From: Branchiostoma lanceolatum
Taxonomy: Eukaryota; Chordata; Leptocardii; Amphioxiformes; Branchiostomatidae
DNA length: 64,000 bases
Direction of reading: 5' to 3'
NCBI RefSeq assembly: GCF_035083965.1
Contig: NC_089736.1
Span: forward strand, 11,184,207 to 11,248,206
The first letter of the stretch is position 1; every line of letters starts with the position of its first letter. Positions 27,201 to 36,143 of this stretch are shown piece by piece. Under the pieces are notes generated by a model, which was given only the letters and a program-made list of their open reading frames with translations, had not been told where the DNA came from and did not search any database. A program made the position numbers and the translations under genes.

Positions 27201-28288
27201 CATGGAAGTCTAAACTAAAGATCAAAGTTGATTAACAGGATTGATTTTTTTCCTCCACAGACAGAGAAAACCCCATCAGCATTGACAGCGACTCCAGTAG
27301 CGCCATCGGGAAGACCAAGAAGGCACCTGCCAAGAAAGCTGCGGGGAACGGAAAAGCACCAGCAAAGAAGGCTCCAAAGAAGACCAAAGGTAGGATTCAT
27401 ATGCTACGCTGATCTCGAGAAAAGTTTTCGTTTGATACATATACATTTCAACTAAAAATGGCCACAGGTTTGAAGTTTTATGGGCTTTATTGACCTCTTC
27501 TTCTGTGTGGTGTTTTCCCTCAGCACCAGATACCAACCAGCCGAGCATATTTGATGCCATAGTGAAGGCCAAGGCCAAGATACCTGCTGCAAAAAGGAAG
27601 AAGGCGACTTCAGACTCGGACTCTGATGCACCTGTCGCAAAGCCAAAGAAAGGTGAAGTTCATCCACATATTTTGGTTCAAATAAGGCCAAGGGGGGAAA
27701 AATGTTGTGTTTCCAGTTACCCGGCAGACGGCTCCTGGCAAGGGACTTCGATGTGATGAAATAATCAAACATACTATTATAAGAATGTACACTAAGCATT
27801 ATTTGACAGGTACATTTTACATTCTTACATTTTAGCAGCAGCAAAGAAACCTTCCAAGAAGAAGCCAATTGACGACTTTGTCAGTGATGAGTCTGATGCT
27901 TCTTCCAAGCCAAAGAAAGCGCCAAAGAAGGTAAGGCATCAAAACAAGCCGAAATGATCATCGTTGACATTATAATAAACTTTTGCTATCGTGGGAACAG
28001 TTTTAAAAACACATCGACATTTACTAAACACTTTACAGCTTTGCTGTGTTGGTGGCAACTCTTGAAAGTTTATGTTAAGCCCTGACTGTCATATTCTTTA
28101 TTTTCCCCCCACAATAACAGAAGTCCAAGAAGGCTGCATACAGTGATGAAGATGATGACGACAGTTTCGCCCCTGAAGATTTTGAAGCTATGCCAGCCGA
28201 GACGGTTGCACCGCGGGCACGCTCTGGTCGCAACGCGGCTGCGAAGGCCAAGTACATCTACTCCAGTGACGAGGATGAATTTCAGTAG
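6211..28288 (+). CDS. TOP2: DNA topoisomerase II, complete, 35 exons, 1663 aa
   Basis: Exons: 6211-6234, 6807-7010, 7448-7541, 7774-7837, 9446-9591, 10018-10175, 10563-10715, 11048-11221, 11493-11594, 12076-12213, 12650-12788, 13278-13435, 14045-14170, 14616-14726, 15433-15538, 15989-16098, 16688-16895, 17189-17310, 17617-17765, 18300-18531, 18951-19150, 19680-19815, 20374-20569, 21053-21180, 22077-22292, 22775-22981, 24177-24318, 24857-25009, 25353-25524, 26011-26082, 26693-26823, 27261-27389, 27524-27652, 27836-27930, 28121-28288. Phases join without a break (4992 nt with stop). The protein aligns with vertebrate TOP2A/B throughout, with core numbering 18 above human TOP2A. It is a nuclear type IIA enzyme that passes one duplex through a double-strand break using ATP. 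The start MEAESPLR resembles vertebrate MEVSPLQ; a Lys/Ala-rich insert follows (about residues 13-40). One TOP2 gene is expected outside vertebrates. Confidence 0.97.
6674..6738. repeat. Near-perfect hairpin in TOP2 intron 1
   Basis: AAGACACCCTCCAAGAGTTA at 6674 pairs with TAACTCTTAGAGGGTGTCTT-type sequence ending at 6738. The arms are about 32 bp with essentially no loop and only two mismatches. It could be a tiny MITE or a recombination palindrome. The loop looks too tight for a typical microRNA precursor. Confidence 0.7.
7190..7380. repeat. SINE-tail-like repeat in TOP2 intron 2
   Basis: It contains TTCTTGGGAAAGGCACTTCACAG, GGTTCCGCCACCCATTACCG and CCATGGTACTACC. The CTTGG.AAAGGCACTT core recurs at about 55230 in another element. 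This looks like the 3' part of a short interspersed element; no polymerase III boxes are evident here. Confidence 0.45.
8086..8197. repeat. Foldback MITE in TOP2 intron 4
   Basis: ATCTATCGGTGGCAAGGCAG at 8086 pairs with the reverse complement ending in CTGCTTTGCCACCAATAGAT at about 8197. The arms are about 50 bp with a GGCTTGGTGG-type loop. The intron around it (7838-9445) is otherwise AT-rich and holds nothing else I recognise. Confidence 0.75.
12528..12649. repeat. Perfect 61-bp tandem duplication of the intron 10 acceptor
   Basis: Units 12528-12588 and 12589-12649 are identical by eye. Each ends in TCCTCCCCTTTTGCAG, so intron 10 has two copies of its polypyrimidine tract and 3' splice site. 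Only the second leads into exon 11 in frame. Use of the first would add 61 nt, shift the frame and meet a TAA. Confidence 0.92.
12920..13195 (-). repeat. tRNA-derived SINE in TOP2 intron 11
   Basis: On the minus strand TGGCGCAAGTGGTAACAGCC (from 13190) fits a polymerase III A box, and GTTCGATCC at 13123-13115 a B box about 65 bases on. The tail beyond, down to about 12925, matches the repeat at 2945-3115. The spacing is slightly longer than in a tRNA, as is usual for SINEs. Confidence 0.6.
13278..15538 (+). other. TOP2: TOP2 TOPRIM exons 12-15
   Basis: Residues 466-633. EGDSAKTL supplies the general acid Glu479. [12 protein letters not shown] gives the metal-binding aspartates 559, 561 and 563, and the motif is split exactly by the exon 13/14 junction. 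[12 protein letters not shown] is also conserved. These match human Glu461 and Asp541/543/545 with the constant offset of 18. Confidence 0.93.
14935..15320. repeat. Repeat pair around a dispersed repeat in TOP2 intron 14
   Basis: AACCAGTTTGT.GACATTT..CAA..AATT.TC (14935-15007) recurs at about 15219-15300 with GATGAGGA.ACTCTCCACTGA. Between them lies an element (CACCGTGAA / GTGAAAATGTCCATTTTCCT) found inverted at 17815-17985 in intron 19. The arrangement resembles an insertion that duplicated its flank, or a segmental duplication. Confidence 0.55.
15604..15882. mobile_element. MITE-like element in TOP2 intron 15
   Basis: The inverted ends are CCGGGGTTGGACAAGTTTTT at 15605 and AATTGTCCAACCCTG ending at 15880. 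The interior repeats ACTTGCCC-type motifs (15634, 15668, 15826, 15838). It is about 280 bp with no coding capacity of its own. The open frames here are by-products. Confidence 0.6.
17815..18120. repeat. Two dispersed repeats in TOP2 intron 19
   Basis: 17815-17985 is an inverted relative of the element at 15010-15218 (TTTCACGGTGTAAGGAAAATG). 17995-18120 belongs to another family, with copies at 23895-24145 and 51333-51540; it shows GCTGCAGTGCAAA, AATTGCCCTGAGGAAGGT and TCCAGTGACATCC. Confidence 0.6.
18118..18240 (+). pseudogene. Decayed tandem copy of TOP2 exon 20
   Basis: This stretch repeats the end of intron 19 and the first ~75 nt of exon 20 with an offset of 138 bases: CACACTTACAAGGAAG at 18162 against CACACTTGCGAAGAAG at 18300. 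It has its own CTTTCCCTTCAG acceptor. One base is missing in GATAGCCGATGTTGA (exon 20 has GATGAGCCGATGCTGA), which shifts the frame into TGA. The copy also ends without the exon's 3' half or a donor. It is probably the relic of a local duplication. Confidence 0.85.
18566..18826 (-). repeat. tRNA-derived SINE in TOP2 intron 20
   Basis: On the minus strand TAGTTCAACTGGTAGCAGCC (from 18808) is A-box-like and CCCCGGTTCAATCC (18754-18741) B-box-like. The body to 18566 matches the copy at 22412-22655 closely (GGAGG.GTTGCT.GCCCTTCCCCTTT). Confidence 0.65.
19321..19532. repeat. Dispersed repeat with inverted end in TOP2 intron 21
   Basis: The sequence AATGAAGGTTAGACATCCAG, GTAATAAGATACGCAAGGTAAC, AAACGGTCAGA, ending TTTCGTCAGTGAC, recurs at 58959-59054 and 59313-59428 and inverted at about 26526-26610. 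Here the end GCATCCACTACTTTTCGTCA is followed by its own inverted copy at about 19515-19545, making a hairpin. Confidence 0.7.
22405..22655 (-). repeat. tRNA-derived SINE in TOP2 intron 25
   Basis: This is the second copy of the family at 18566-18826, in the same orientation. CAGTTCAAGTCCCGGGG on the minus strand is a degenerate B box. The two copies share the body motif GTATATTT..ACAGGGAGG.GTTGCT. Confidence 0.6.
22982..24176. repeat. TOP2 intron 26, with a dispersed repeat at its 3' part
   Basis: Most of the intron is AT-rich unique sequence in which I see nothing. From 23895 to 24145 it carries the family also found at 17995 and 51333: TCAACCAACCTTTTGGTGAC, CTTCCTCAGGGCAATTT, GCTGCAGTGCAAAGTGAACC and an inverted CACCCTGAGGAAGGTGACAG. 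Confidence 0.6.
24470..24665. repeat. Dispersed repeat with CATA microsatellite in TOP2 intron 27
   Basis: AAGCCGCTAG, CTCATCAAGACCTACCCACA, AGACAATCCATCCAGGCATT and a (CATA)n run match the longer copy at 50660-51125. A weaker relative lies at about 10360-10510. Confidence 0.65.
26526..27100. repeat. Repeat fragments flanking TOP2 exon 31
   Basis: 26526-26610 is an inverted copy of the family at 19321 (CAGTCACTGATGAAAGGTAG, AACGTTTGGCC). 26945-27090 (GGCCTAGGAAAAAAGAATGT, GGTTACCTCGCCGATCCTAG) belongs to a family seen inverted at 20920-20995 and in part at 27684-27730. Confidence 0.5.
27831..27844 (+). promoter_or_regulatory. Tandem (NAG)3 splice acceptor of TOP2 exon 34
   Basis: TTTTAGCAGCAGCAAAG offers three acceptors three bases apart, with exons starting at 27836, 27839 or 27842. 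All keep the frame and would add or drop Ala codons ahead of KKPSKKK. NAGNAG acceptors are commonly used alternatively in animals; use here is inferred. Confidence 0.6.
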
Positions 28289-29245
28289 ACCCGTTCCCAT
28301 GTCAATGGTTATTTATTTCGTGGTCAAGCCTCAAGCAGATGTATGAAACAGGGCTTCTCGTGATGTTTTCTACACTATCATGTTATGAAGCCCTACTTTG
28401 GTAACTGGTTATGTTGATTCGGAAACATTTTCTTACCTCTTCAGGGTAGCTTGTGGTAAAAGTAGTCAACATAAGAGCAGTACTAGCCTAAGAGGCTGTT
28501 GTAATTCATAATTGACTACACAGACAGTGTGGAAAACTTTTCATGTTTCTTTTCAATGTAAAAATGTCTTCTGTCCTTTTTATATTCTTTGTTGAATTCT
28601 TGTTCCAGTATTCTGTCGTTACCTTCATGAACTTGAAGTTATTTTCATTCACTTTTGGATAGCTGAATGTTCTTCTCAAATGTGAAAATGCTAGATCAGT
28701 TTCAAGTGAATCCATTTACACTGTAGATGGAAATAGCTGCTGTTTTAGAAGATATTGTACCACAATCTTTTTATACATAAACCTGTGTCCTACTTTTTAG
28801 CATAGTTGATTAATTCCTGTCCATATTTTATCTTGAATTTCCAAAGCCACTAGACACATAAATGTACATACTATTAGAAACTATGCATTTCATATCTAGA
28901 ATTTCGAATGCTCTGTCCACATAATTTTTTCATTCTTTCTCCATTTTTAGATCCTTTTTTTCATCTGAGATAGTGTGTTTGTAGTTGTTTTCTGTATATG
29001 TTAGCTGTATAATTAGAGTCATTTTGGAGTCATTTTCAGTGTGACGTTTTTTCTACACTATAAGATGAGAAGTTCAGAAGATGAAGAAAATAGTCTTAGC
29101 TATAACGGCCTGGTTTGATGTTTTACCCTCGATCTAGGTTGGGTTAGAGGGTTATGATAAGGGTTAGTAGTTGCCAATATTCCTGTCTGTTAACATTCCA
29201 TTTCTTCTTATTTGTGTAAATAAAGGAAAATACTCCAAGAACTTT
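28289..29245 (+). other. TOP2: TOP2 3' UTR and poly(A) signal
   Basis: AT-rich non-coding sequence after the TAG at 28286-28288. The hexamer AATAAA at 29219-29224 is followed by a GGTGGTCGGGTTTTTTT-type GU-rich stretch near 29252, the usual downstream element. That places cleavage at about 29240 and the UTR at about 950 nt. Confidence 0.75.
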
Positions 29246-29639
29246 TAACAAAGGTGGTCGGGTTTTTTTCAGTATTGTTTAGTATTTAATGCATAAACGG
29301 GTAGTGTGAACTTGGAATCGTTGAACTGATGCATCCTTTTACAATTTAACATTTCGAAGTTCACAGCCCATTCAATATAATACTGAAGTGATTAGCAAGC
29401 AATCCGTCTCCGGAACAACAAGAAGTATATAGACCTGTCATTTTGCTTTTGATATTGCAGCAACTGGTACAATTTGATCAGATTTTCTTCTCTTGAATTG
29501 TCAAAAGACTTAAGTAGTCAAAAGACTTAAGAAACTGATAGGGGCCCCAACTGACGGTAGCAAATGTGCCCAAGTGAATCAAGCCCGACGTCTCAAAGTA
29601 CAAAAAAATTGTGGAGAGAAAGCCTTAAAAGTTTTTGCT
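29246..29639. other. Intergenic spacer, nothing recognised
   Basis: AT-rich spacer with a short direct repeat, GTCAAAAGACTTAAG, at 29502 and 29518. No exon, RNA gene or mobile element could be supported. Confidence 0.6.
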
Positions 29640-29932
29640 GCATGGTGTTTTGTGTGGTAATGTTTGGCAATATGTGGATGGTGTTCAGCACCAAGGACCG
29701 GTGTGTTTGGCTATGTGTGGATGGTGTTCAGCACCAAGGACAGGTGTGTTTGGCTATGTGTGGATGGTGTTCAGCACCAAGGACAGGTGTGTTTGGCTAT
29801 GTGTGGATGGTGTTCAGCACCAAGGATAGGTGTGTCTGGCTATGTGTGGATGGTGTTCAGCACCAAGGACAGGAATGTTTGGCTATACGTGGAAGGTGTT
29901 CAGCACCAAGGACAGGAAAGTTTGCCTGCGAG
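29640..29932. repeat. 43-bp minisatellite, copy 3 (most regular)
   Basis: About six units with exact 43-base spacing (for example GTGTGTTTGG at 29701 and 29744) carry GTGTTCAGCACCAAGGACAG. Because 43 is not a multiple of 3 and the unit has no stop on the plus strand, all three plus frames stay open for over 60 codons. The apparent proteins rich in GWCSAP, DGVQHQG and MVFSTKDR are one repeat read in three frames. Confidence 0.92.
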
Positions 29933-29939
29933 TGACTGG

Positions 29940-31100
29940 CGTTTAACTAATGGCGTGCATTATCTGATTGAATGAATAATAAAGAATGCCTATATCATAG
30001 ATTCTAGTATTCTTTCACAAACATGCCAGTTAACTCTGAGGAGGAGCAAATAATAAGCGGAAAGACGGCAGAAAAGGTCAAGTAACCAGTGCAAGGCAGG
30101 ACTCTGGGCATCTAGGTTACAACACCGGGATCGAACCGGACTTCAAATCTTTCCTGGACAAATGAAAGGCCAATCGTAGGAAGAAGAATCTATCTGCTAT
30201 CATAAGGGCTGCCTGAAGATTGTTGGATGCCTGGATAGTATTTTGTCTCTGTGGAGATTTGCTTGGAGGTAAGGTAAGTGGTACTTGATATATTTGTCTT
30301 GGATGCTCTCGTTACTATTATGACAAAACCGCAACTAGAGATCGCAGCAAACTTGCATGGTTTACGCTGGTAATAAGGCATAGTTGATATGCAAGGAAAA
30401 GTCAATAATTTTCACCATTAACAACGTACCATATGTGCAGTCGGCACGGTACAAGAGAGACGCTATACGGCTGTCTGAGGTACTACAACCAAGGTTCTCA
30501 GAAAACCTGTTTGTTTACACAGTTACAGTGCCCCTAGTGACACTAACAATTAGAAAAACCAAATATATTGCATCAAGCCCTGTTCTAGGTGTAAAAAAAA
30601 GAAGTAGTCGATTTCAGAAGGAATTCATTATGTTTTAGATCGACAATCGGTTTTACTGTGCAATATGGTTTTAAGCTGGGTAACCAGGATAATGTAGTGA
30701 CCTTCCTAGGTGACCCGAGGTCCGTAAAGGTCAACCTTGATATCTTTCTATGCCCTGATTATCCAATGTTAGTGAATACAGCACAATATAACCGACTGTC
30801 GATCTAAAATCCAATTGACTTTCGTTAACGCCCTTCTTTGCAGCTGAAATATGGTTAGACACACTGTGTTTGGTTTGTGGAAATGTTAGCGCCACTTTGG
30901 AGTAATGTAACTGTGTAATTTATGGTTCCTAGCGTTAAATGAACGAGTTTGCTAAGCACCTTGGTACTTTAGTCAGCTATGGACACTGTCATTTACAAAC
31001 GGGGAGTCTTATAGTGTTAAAACTTGGCAAACGTCTGGTGCTGTTGCTTCCAGATCTTTTGGAATTGCCAAACTGCGCTGGCAACTCTCCGACTCTAAGT
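29940..31100. other. Intergenic DNA, a possible SINE fragment only
   Basis: The only signal I see is a B-box-like CCGGTTCGATCCCGG on the minus strand at 30137-30123, without a convincing A box. The rest is unremarkable, with no coding frame of note. Confidence 0.4.
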
Positions 31101-32190
31101 TACATGTTGATGCTAGCGTCAAACATATCGTCTATCTTGACATGTCCCCCACAATACGTTATCAGTTGGACCGATCCAGTTCAACCAATGATAGCTTGCA
31201 ACACTTCCTCGAGATACAAAACACGCGTCCGTGTGCTTCATTAATTCAGCTTCTTTCACGGTCCTCTTTTAGCGCCCTCTATCTCTCAGTCCGCCAACTG
31301 CAGCATTGCGCACCTTTGTAAGGATAGGGTACGCCCTTGAAGCAGGTTGCGTAGAAGGCAGTGAAAGAAGCTGAATTAAATAAATTATGAGGCACACAGA
31401 CGCGTGTAGTTGTGCCTTGCATCAACATAGCCTGGATTCCAGCCTTCTTAGCTTTAGTCCGCTGCCCAAGCTCCGCTCCCAGGCTATGTTGATCCTTGGT
31501 TGATGCAAGGCACAACTACACGCGTCCGTGTGCCTCATAATTTATTTAATTCAGCTTCTTTCACGGTCATGTTTTAGCGCCCTCTATCTCTCAGTCCGTC
31601 AACTGCAGCATTGCGAACCGTGATCAACCGCACCGTTGCAAGGATAGGATACACCAAGCAGGTGTTGTAAAGACTCCTTGGGTAAGCCAAATCAAAATGA
31701 TATTTGAAAGGAGACACATCGGGGTCGAAATGATGATAATGTGTGCGCGGTAAATGCAAGAGAAGACAAGAAAAACATGTACTTTTGAAAACCGATGGTG
31801 CCCGCAAACTGTGTTCTGACTGTCACAGATATTGCTCCTTCACTTTGAGAAATTCTTTACCCACCATGCATCGGTTTTCAAAAGTATTCCGAGCCCTGTT
31901 ATGTCTCCTTTCTGATGCCATTTTGATTTGGTCTACCCAACGAGGCTCTAATACGCAACCTGCTTCAATTCAATGGTGTGTCCTATCCTTGTAATGGTGC
32001 GCAATGCTGCAGTTTGCAAGCTGAGAGACAGAGGACGCTAAAAAAGGACCTTGAAAAAGGCTGAATTAATGAGGCACACGGACGCGTGTTTTGTATCTCG
32101 GGTAAGTGTTGCAAGCTATCATTGGTTGAACTGGATCGGTCCAACTGATAACGTTTTGTGGGAGATATGTAAAGATAAAAGATATGTTTG
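31100..32190. mobile_element. Compound foldback element
   Basis: There are three nested inverted pairs: about 31120-31330 with 31985-32175; 31361-31445 with 31485-31565 (GTGAAAGAAGCTGAATTAAA against its complement); and 31615-31800 with 31860-32005 (TTTTGAAAACCGATG, GCCAAATCAAAATG). TAGCGCCCTCTATCTCTCAG also occurs as a direct repeat at 31271 and 31574. It looks like one foldback element inserted into, or rearranged within, another. No transposase was seen. Confidence 0.75.
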
Positions 32191-32592
32191 ACGCGAATAC
32201 ATGCAGTCTGAAATGGTGAAGTGAGCACCATGACGATTATTTTTCAAGGGTTTTCGATTAAACTTGGTGATACAATATACTTGGCCACGTATGAATAGGA
32301 ATAAATAACAAAATTAGATGAGGAGATTTGAAAACCCCCGTTAAAAAACAAATTTGGCATGGTCCAAGCTGGTACTGCTGATGTTGTGTATCATGGAATG
32401 CTGTGGAGTTTTCTTTTACTTTGTTTGCAACTTTTCGTCTTATTTTTAGGGGTTTTGTCCGTAGAATCTTTTGTATCCGTGTGTAGAATAACGTTGGGAT
32501 ACTTCTCTGGTGGATTTAAACTGACATATCTTGGTGGCTTGATGAGAAAATGTGTTTTTCCTGGCTTGTGCAATTTTGGAGAGGACAACAAC
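32191..32592. promoter_or_regulatory. Possible 5' region of an orphan exon
   Basis: The sequence is AT-rich, then becomes CpG-richer toward 32590. A 300-nt open frame (32359-32658) begins upstream with a hydrophobic stretch, but its use upstream of 32593 is doubtful. No TATA box is obvious. Confidence 0.3.
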
Positions 32593-32649
32593 ATGGCGAG
32601 ACGAACGGACGGCGGCGTGGCCGGTGTGGAGAAGACGAGTTCATTCAAG
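32593..32649 (+). CDS. Candidate orphan first coding exon, unrecognised
   Basis: ATG in AACAACATGGCG context (YY1-like) encodes MARRTDGGVAGVEKTSSFK, followed by a GTAAAA donor at 32650, phase 0. It is CpG-rich compared with its surroundings, as real first exons here are. I found no matching downstream exon; the next 19 kb on this strand is transposon and palindrome. The gene could continue beyond them, or the exon could be a relic. Confidence 0.35.
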
Positions 32650-33541
32650 GTAAAATGACAAATCATTCTGTCCATATTACCTCTAAACGCTCAGTGAGGG
32701 TATGTGAAGGTATATTGGGAAAAAAATGTGTGACTTTGTAGTTTTTCAAGTCCTGATTTGATTAAAACTGAGACTTGGAGTTCATTTTGCCCCATTTTCT
32801 TTGATATTCGCAATTTGTGGTGTGCTCATAACGTTAGAACATTGAAATTATGAAGCTTTTGTTATGTGTATCTCTTACCGGGTTATTGTAGAAAGTTTCA
32901 GTTGACATTTGTGCAAAAGAATGTTGTAACAGAAGTCTCCTTTTGGTTTAACGCCACGTGGTGCGCCTGGCTCAGTGACCACCTGTTGGAATGCGCACGT
33001 GTGCATAATTAAATCCTCTAATGTTCCCGCCAAAAATAGTCGCGTATAACCTACTCACCTTTGATGGCTAAAAAAAACACGTGGAAACACTACAAGTACA
33101 AGATACTTCAAACCAACACATTTAAAAACATCTTTCTACAGCCAAAGAACTTGAGAGACTTTAGTCATCTTTTATAATGAGCTACTAGCAAGCACTTGGT
33201 CAGTGGGCTTTATACATTATACTAATCACCCTTTTAAAGGTGCCCTAAGCGATTTCACGGGGTAAAACTTGAAATATTCTGGGGAAAGCAATTCTGTTTG
33301 GTGAAATTGAAATTGACATTTGCTTCCCCATATTAGAACATTTGCATCATCATTTCATACTTTGGACGTTTAAAAAGAGCACAGAAACAAGCTGCAAAAT
33401 GAGTATTTCATTTATTGGTACCACCCAAAAATCAGCCCAGAATCCAGCCGTAACCGTTTTCTGTCGACAATTTTCGGTAACTTCTGGCTGTGTGACGTCA
33501 CAATGCCCGAGCACATTGAGCCATGACCATGTGATTATTTC
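32650..33541. other. Spacer before the CACAGTG element
   Basis: AT-rich with a CRE-like TGACGTCA at 33494 and a CACGTG at 33079. No exon or repeat could be assigned. Confidence 0.4.
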
Positions 33542-34659
33542 CACAGTGCTGGGGGAGGTCGGGTTTACACTGGAAACATGTCGGGAATACATAGTCACAT
33601 TTCTCTGGGAATGTATCGGGAAACGTTAACAGTTGTCCTCCGCATTTTAGGCTGGTCGGAGCACCATCGGTGTTCCATCGGTCGATGTACATTTCCCGAC
33701 ATACACACGGTAATTTTTCAATGGTCTCAAAATTCCTGATAAGAAACCCATGTTTTTCCGACAAATTTGTCGGTAATACGTCGTTTCTTTTTCCCACGTA
33801 CTTCCGATGCCGGTCGTCAAGGCAACAAGTTACAAACACGGCGGAGGGGACTCCCCGGCTTGGATGAAACCATGGCAACGGCGTTGATTGACGGGTAGCC
33901 GCGGTAATGGTTACCATGGACACTGCATGATTGACAGCGGAAAGACAAGCACGTGGTCGTCGCGGCATGCAGCTTAATAAAAAGGAAACTTCAGACGATA
34001 ATCGATCAGCTGTTCTCCAGCACCATATTTGACATTTACGGATGTTAAATTTTATTGTTAAATTATAAGGCTTAGTTTGTACGTAGTTTGTAGTAGAACG
34101 TGTGGAACTCGCTGTACTGTTTGTTGTGTCAGTAAATTAAGCTTTTATTACAACCGGCAAAAAATAAAATATTGAAATGAACGATATTTCCGTAGAAGTC
34201 TGTAATCGGCAAGTATGAGAAGCATAGTTAAGATATTATAATCGAGGAAACATCGATAAATTCTTAATAACCAAGGAAATCCATGTCAAAGGACGCGGAA
34301 GCATAAACCCGGGATTGAACCTGCAACTCGCGGCGCCGTACGGCAGCCTTTTGTTCGCAAACGCAAGCGGCGTATCGCGGTGAGCTTAATATTGCGGCGA
34401 GACAACAATACCTTCAAACCACTTCAGTACAAACGGCCCATCACGTGGGGTTCCGCAGCTGCAGTCCGTAATGAATACACTTGCATTGTTCTACGGTCGA
34501 ACGTTACGTGTTTCTGTCACTCATTTCGTTTCATTAATAAATATTAGTTGGTCGTCGTTCGCTAACAAAGTGATAATATAAAGAATTGACGCGATTTCAT
34601 TTTAACAGACGACAAGTGCCCATATCATATACGTAAAATAACGAATGTGATTGTAACCA

Positions 34660-34745
34660 GCGCTGATAGCTCACCTGGTAGTGTTATTGTCCATCAACCC
34701 GAAGCAGGCAATGTGTGTAGGTTCGAGCCCAACGATCCATTTTTA
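34660..34745 (+). repeat. tRNA-like sequence, degenerate
   Basis: TGATAGCTCACCTGGTAGTG is A-box-like. GGTTCGAGCCC at about 34720 fits a B box, with tRNA-like spacing. The flanking 7-mers do not pair into an acceptor stem and the D stem is broken, so this is a pseudo-tRNA or SINE head rather than a tRNA gene. Confidence 0.45.
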
Positions 34746-35749
34746 TGTTTTATTTTTCTCTGTTACAGTCAACATTACTTTAATTTATTCTTTATCTTTC
34801 ATCATCTTATGTTTATATTATCATGTTTAAATTTTTGTTATTCTTTATTTTTTAAAATCAATCTCTGCTCCTTGATGAAGGTCTCTGGGTGTTGTCTTTG
34901 CACTTCTACTTGTTGACACGTCGTTTTGTTCTGACGGCGTCTTTGCCAACGCTAACAAAGCACGTGAGCCATCATCAGATATCTTTCCTAGCCTGGTTGG
35001 GACACTGGAAAAGAAAACAAAAATTGGTTGTTACTTACAATTGGAAACAATGGCGATGCATTTTTATTGAAACTAGAAAACATCCCAACAGTTTGTGAAC
35101 AAACGTTCTTTTTTAATTGTTCGTGGAGCCGTCAACTTCTAATGGCCCAAATCGCTGTACTTCGCGCGGGGAGAAGCGTTGATTTTTGCGCTACGTAGTG
35201 TTTGGTTGAACTGTGGCAAGGATCAGAAGTAAAACTGGGAGGAATATTTCAATATTCCATAATCATATTCGTTACATGAAAATAAATTGACAATATAATT
35301 CCGAATCCCGTAGTCACTAGTCAAGTCGCAGCATGTTTTGAACGTTACAAATAAAGTCGCTTATCCAGTGCGAGATTCAGTAAAAGTAATGGAATGTTTG
35401 ATAAAACCTCATTGATATGACCATCATTACAGCCCGGTTACCATCTAGGAGTACTAATACTTTTCTTCTCAGTAGTCATTCGTTTCTCAGTAGTCCTTCG
35501 TTTGCCGTCGGTGACAAGAAATTTATACGGGCAAGACGAAAGTTACGGATGCTGGACAACTGAGTTGCATCGACAAAGTTCGTTATCTCTCTTAATGTTT
35601 GCAACTTTCATTTCGTAGTTTGATTGTATTTCCTGATTTATTTCAGCAATTTACATTATCATATTATTTCAGTATTTCTTCTGTTGTTCACATACAGCGT
35701 ACTAAATTACCGTGGTCCGGAAAAATGCAGCCGATGGTGGTTAATCCGT

Positions 35750-36143
35750 CTCGATGCTTGAACTCCTGTGGACCAACTTCAAGTTCCTTCAGATCTACAC
35801 AACATTAATTCGACCTGTGTTAGAGTACGGCTCACCGGTGTGTGGAGGACTACCTCGTGGGCTGTCTGACGAGGTCGAGAAGGTACAGAAAACCTGCTGC
35901 AGGATTATTGGAATCCCCTCCGACCAGCTGCCAACCCTGGAGAAGCGGAGACGCGAGGCATCCGTGCGTGAGTTCGGTAGGGTGGTGGCGGACGAAACAC
36001 ACCCCTGCCGGCACTTCCTTGTGAAATCCGGAGACACTAAGTACGATCTAAGACAAACTTCAGCCTACAAAGTACCGTTGAGCCGTACGAAGAGGCATGA
36101 ACAGTCCTTCTTCCCCATAACTCTAAAATTGATGCAACAATGA
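35750..36143 (+). pseudogene. 3' end of a non-LTR retrotransposon reverse transcriptase ORF
   Basis: An open frame of 129 codons contains YTTLIRPVLEYGSPVCGGLP, VEKVQKTCCRIIGIP and a basic TKRHEQSFFPI end. This is the thumb/C-terminal signature of many animal non-LTR reverse transcriptases (LIRPVLEY...KVQ...R...G). The catalytic YxDD part is absent. It is a 5'-truncated copy, the usual state of such insertions, and lies inside the CACAGTG element. The A/C-rich (AAACAAAC)n at 36420-36480 may mark its tail. Confidence 0.75.

Larger units (their letters stand above)
22775..28288 (+). other. TOP2: TOP2 C-terminal domain exons 26-35
   Basis: Residues 1199-1663 form the variable, charged tail. It is rich in KKA/KPKK basic clusters (likely nuclear localisation signals) and acidic Ser-Asp patches such as [16 protein letters not shown] and YSSDEDEFQ, which resemble CK2 sites. 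KQSTLDFKP and PRRAA match vertebrate TOP2. The many short, phase-matched exons would allow in-frame skipping of the 129-nt exons 32 and 33. Confidence 0.85.

Noticed and set aside
29564..29975. Open frames of 64-123 codons with [19 protein letters not shown] repeats as a repetitive protein
   Set aside because: The three plus frames encode the same 43-bp DNA unit; there is no start context, splice signal or codon bias. It is a minisatellite.
33498..33968. 156-codon minus-strand open frame as a gene
   Set aside because: It overlaps the terminus of the CACAGTG element and shows no recognisable domain; GC-rich subterminal repeats explain the openness.
34660..34745. Functional tRNA gene
   Set aside because: A and B boxes fit, but acceptor and D stems do not pair and there is no proper terminator context.
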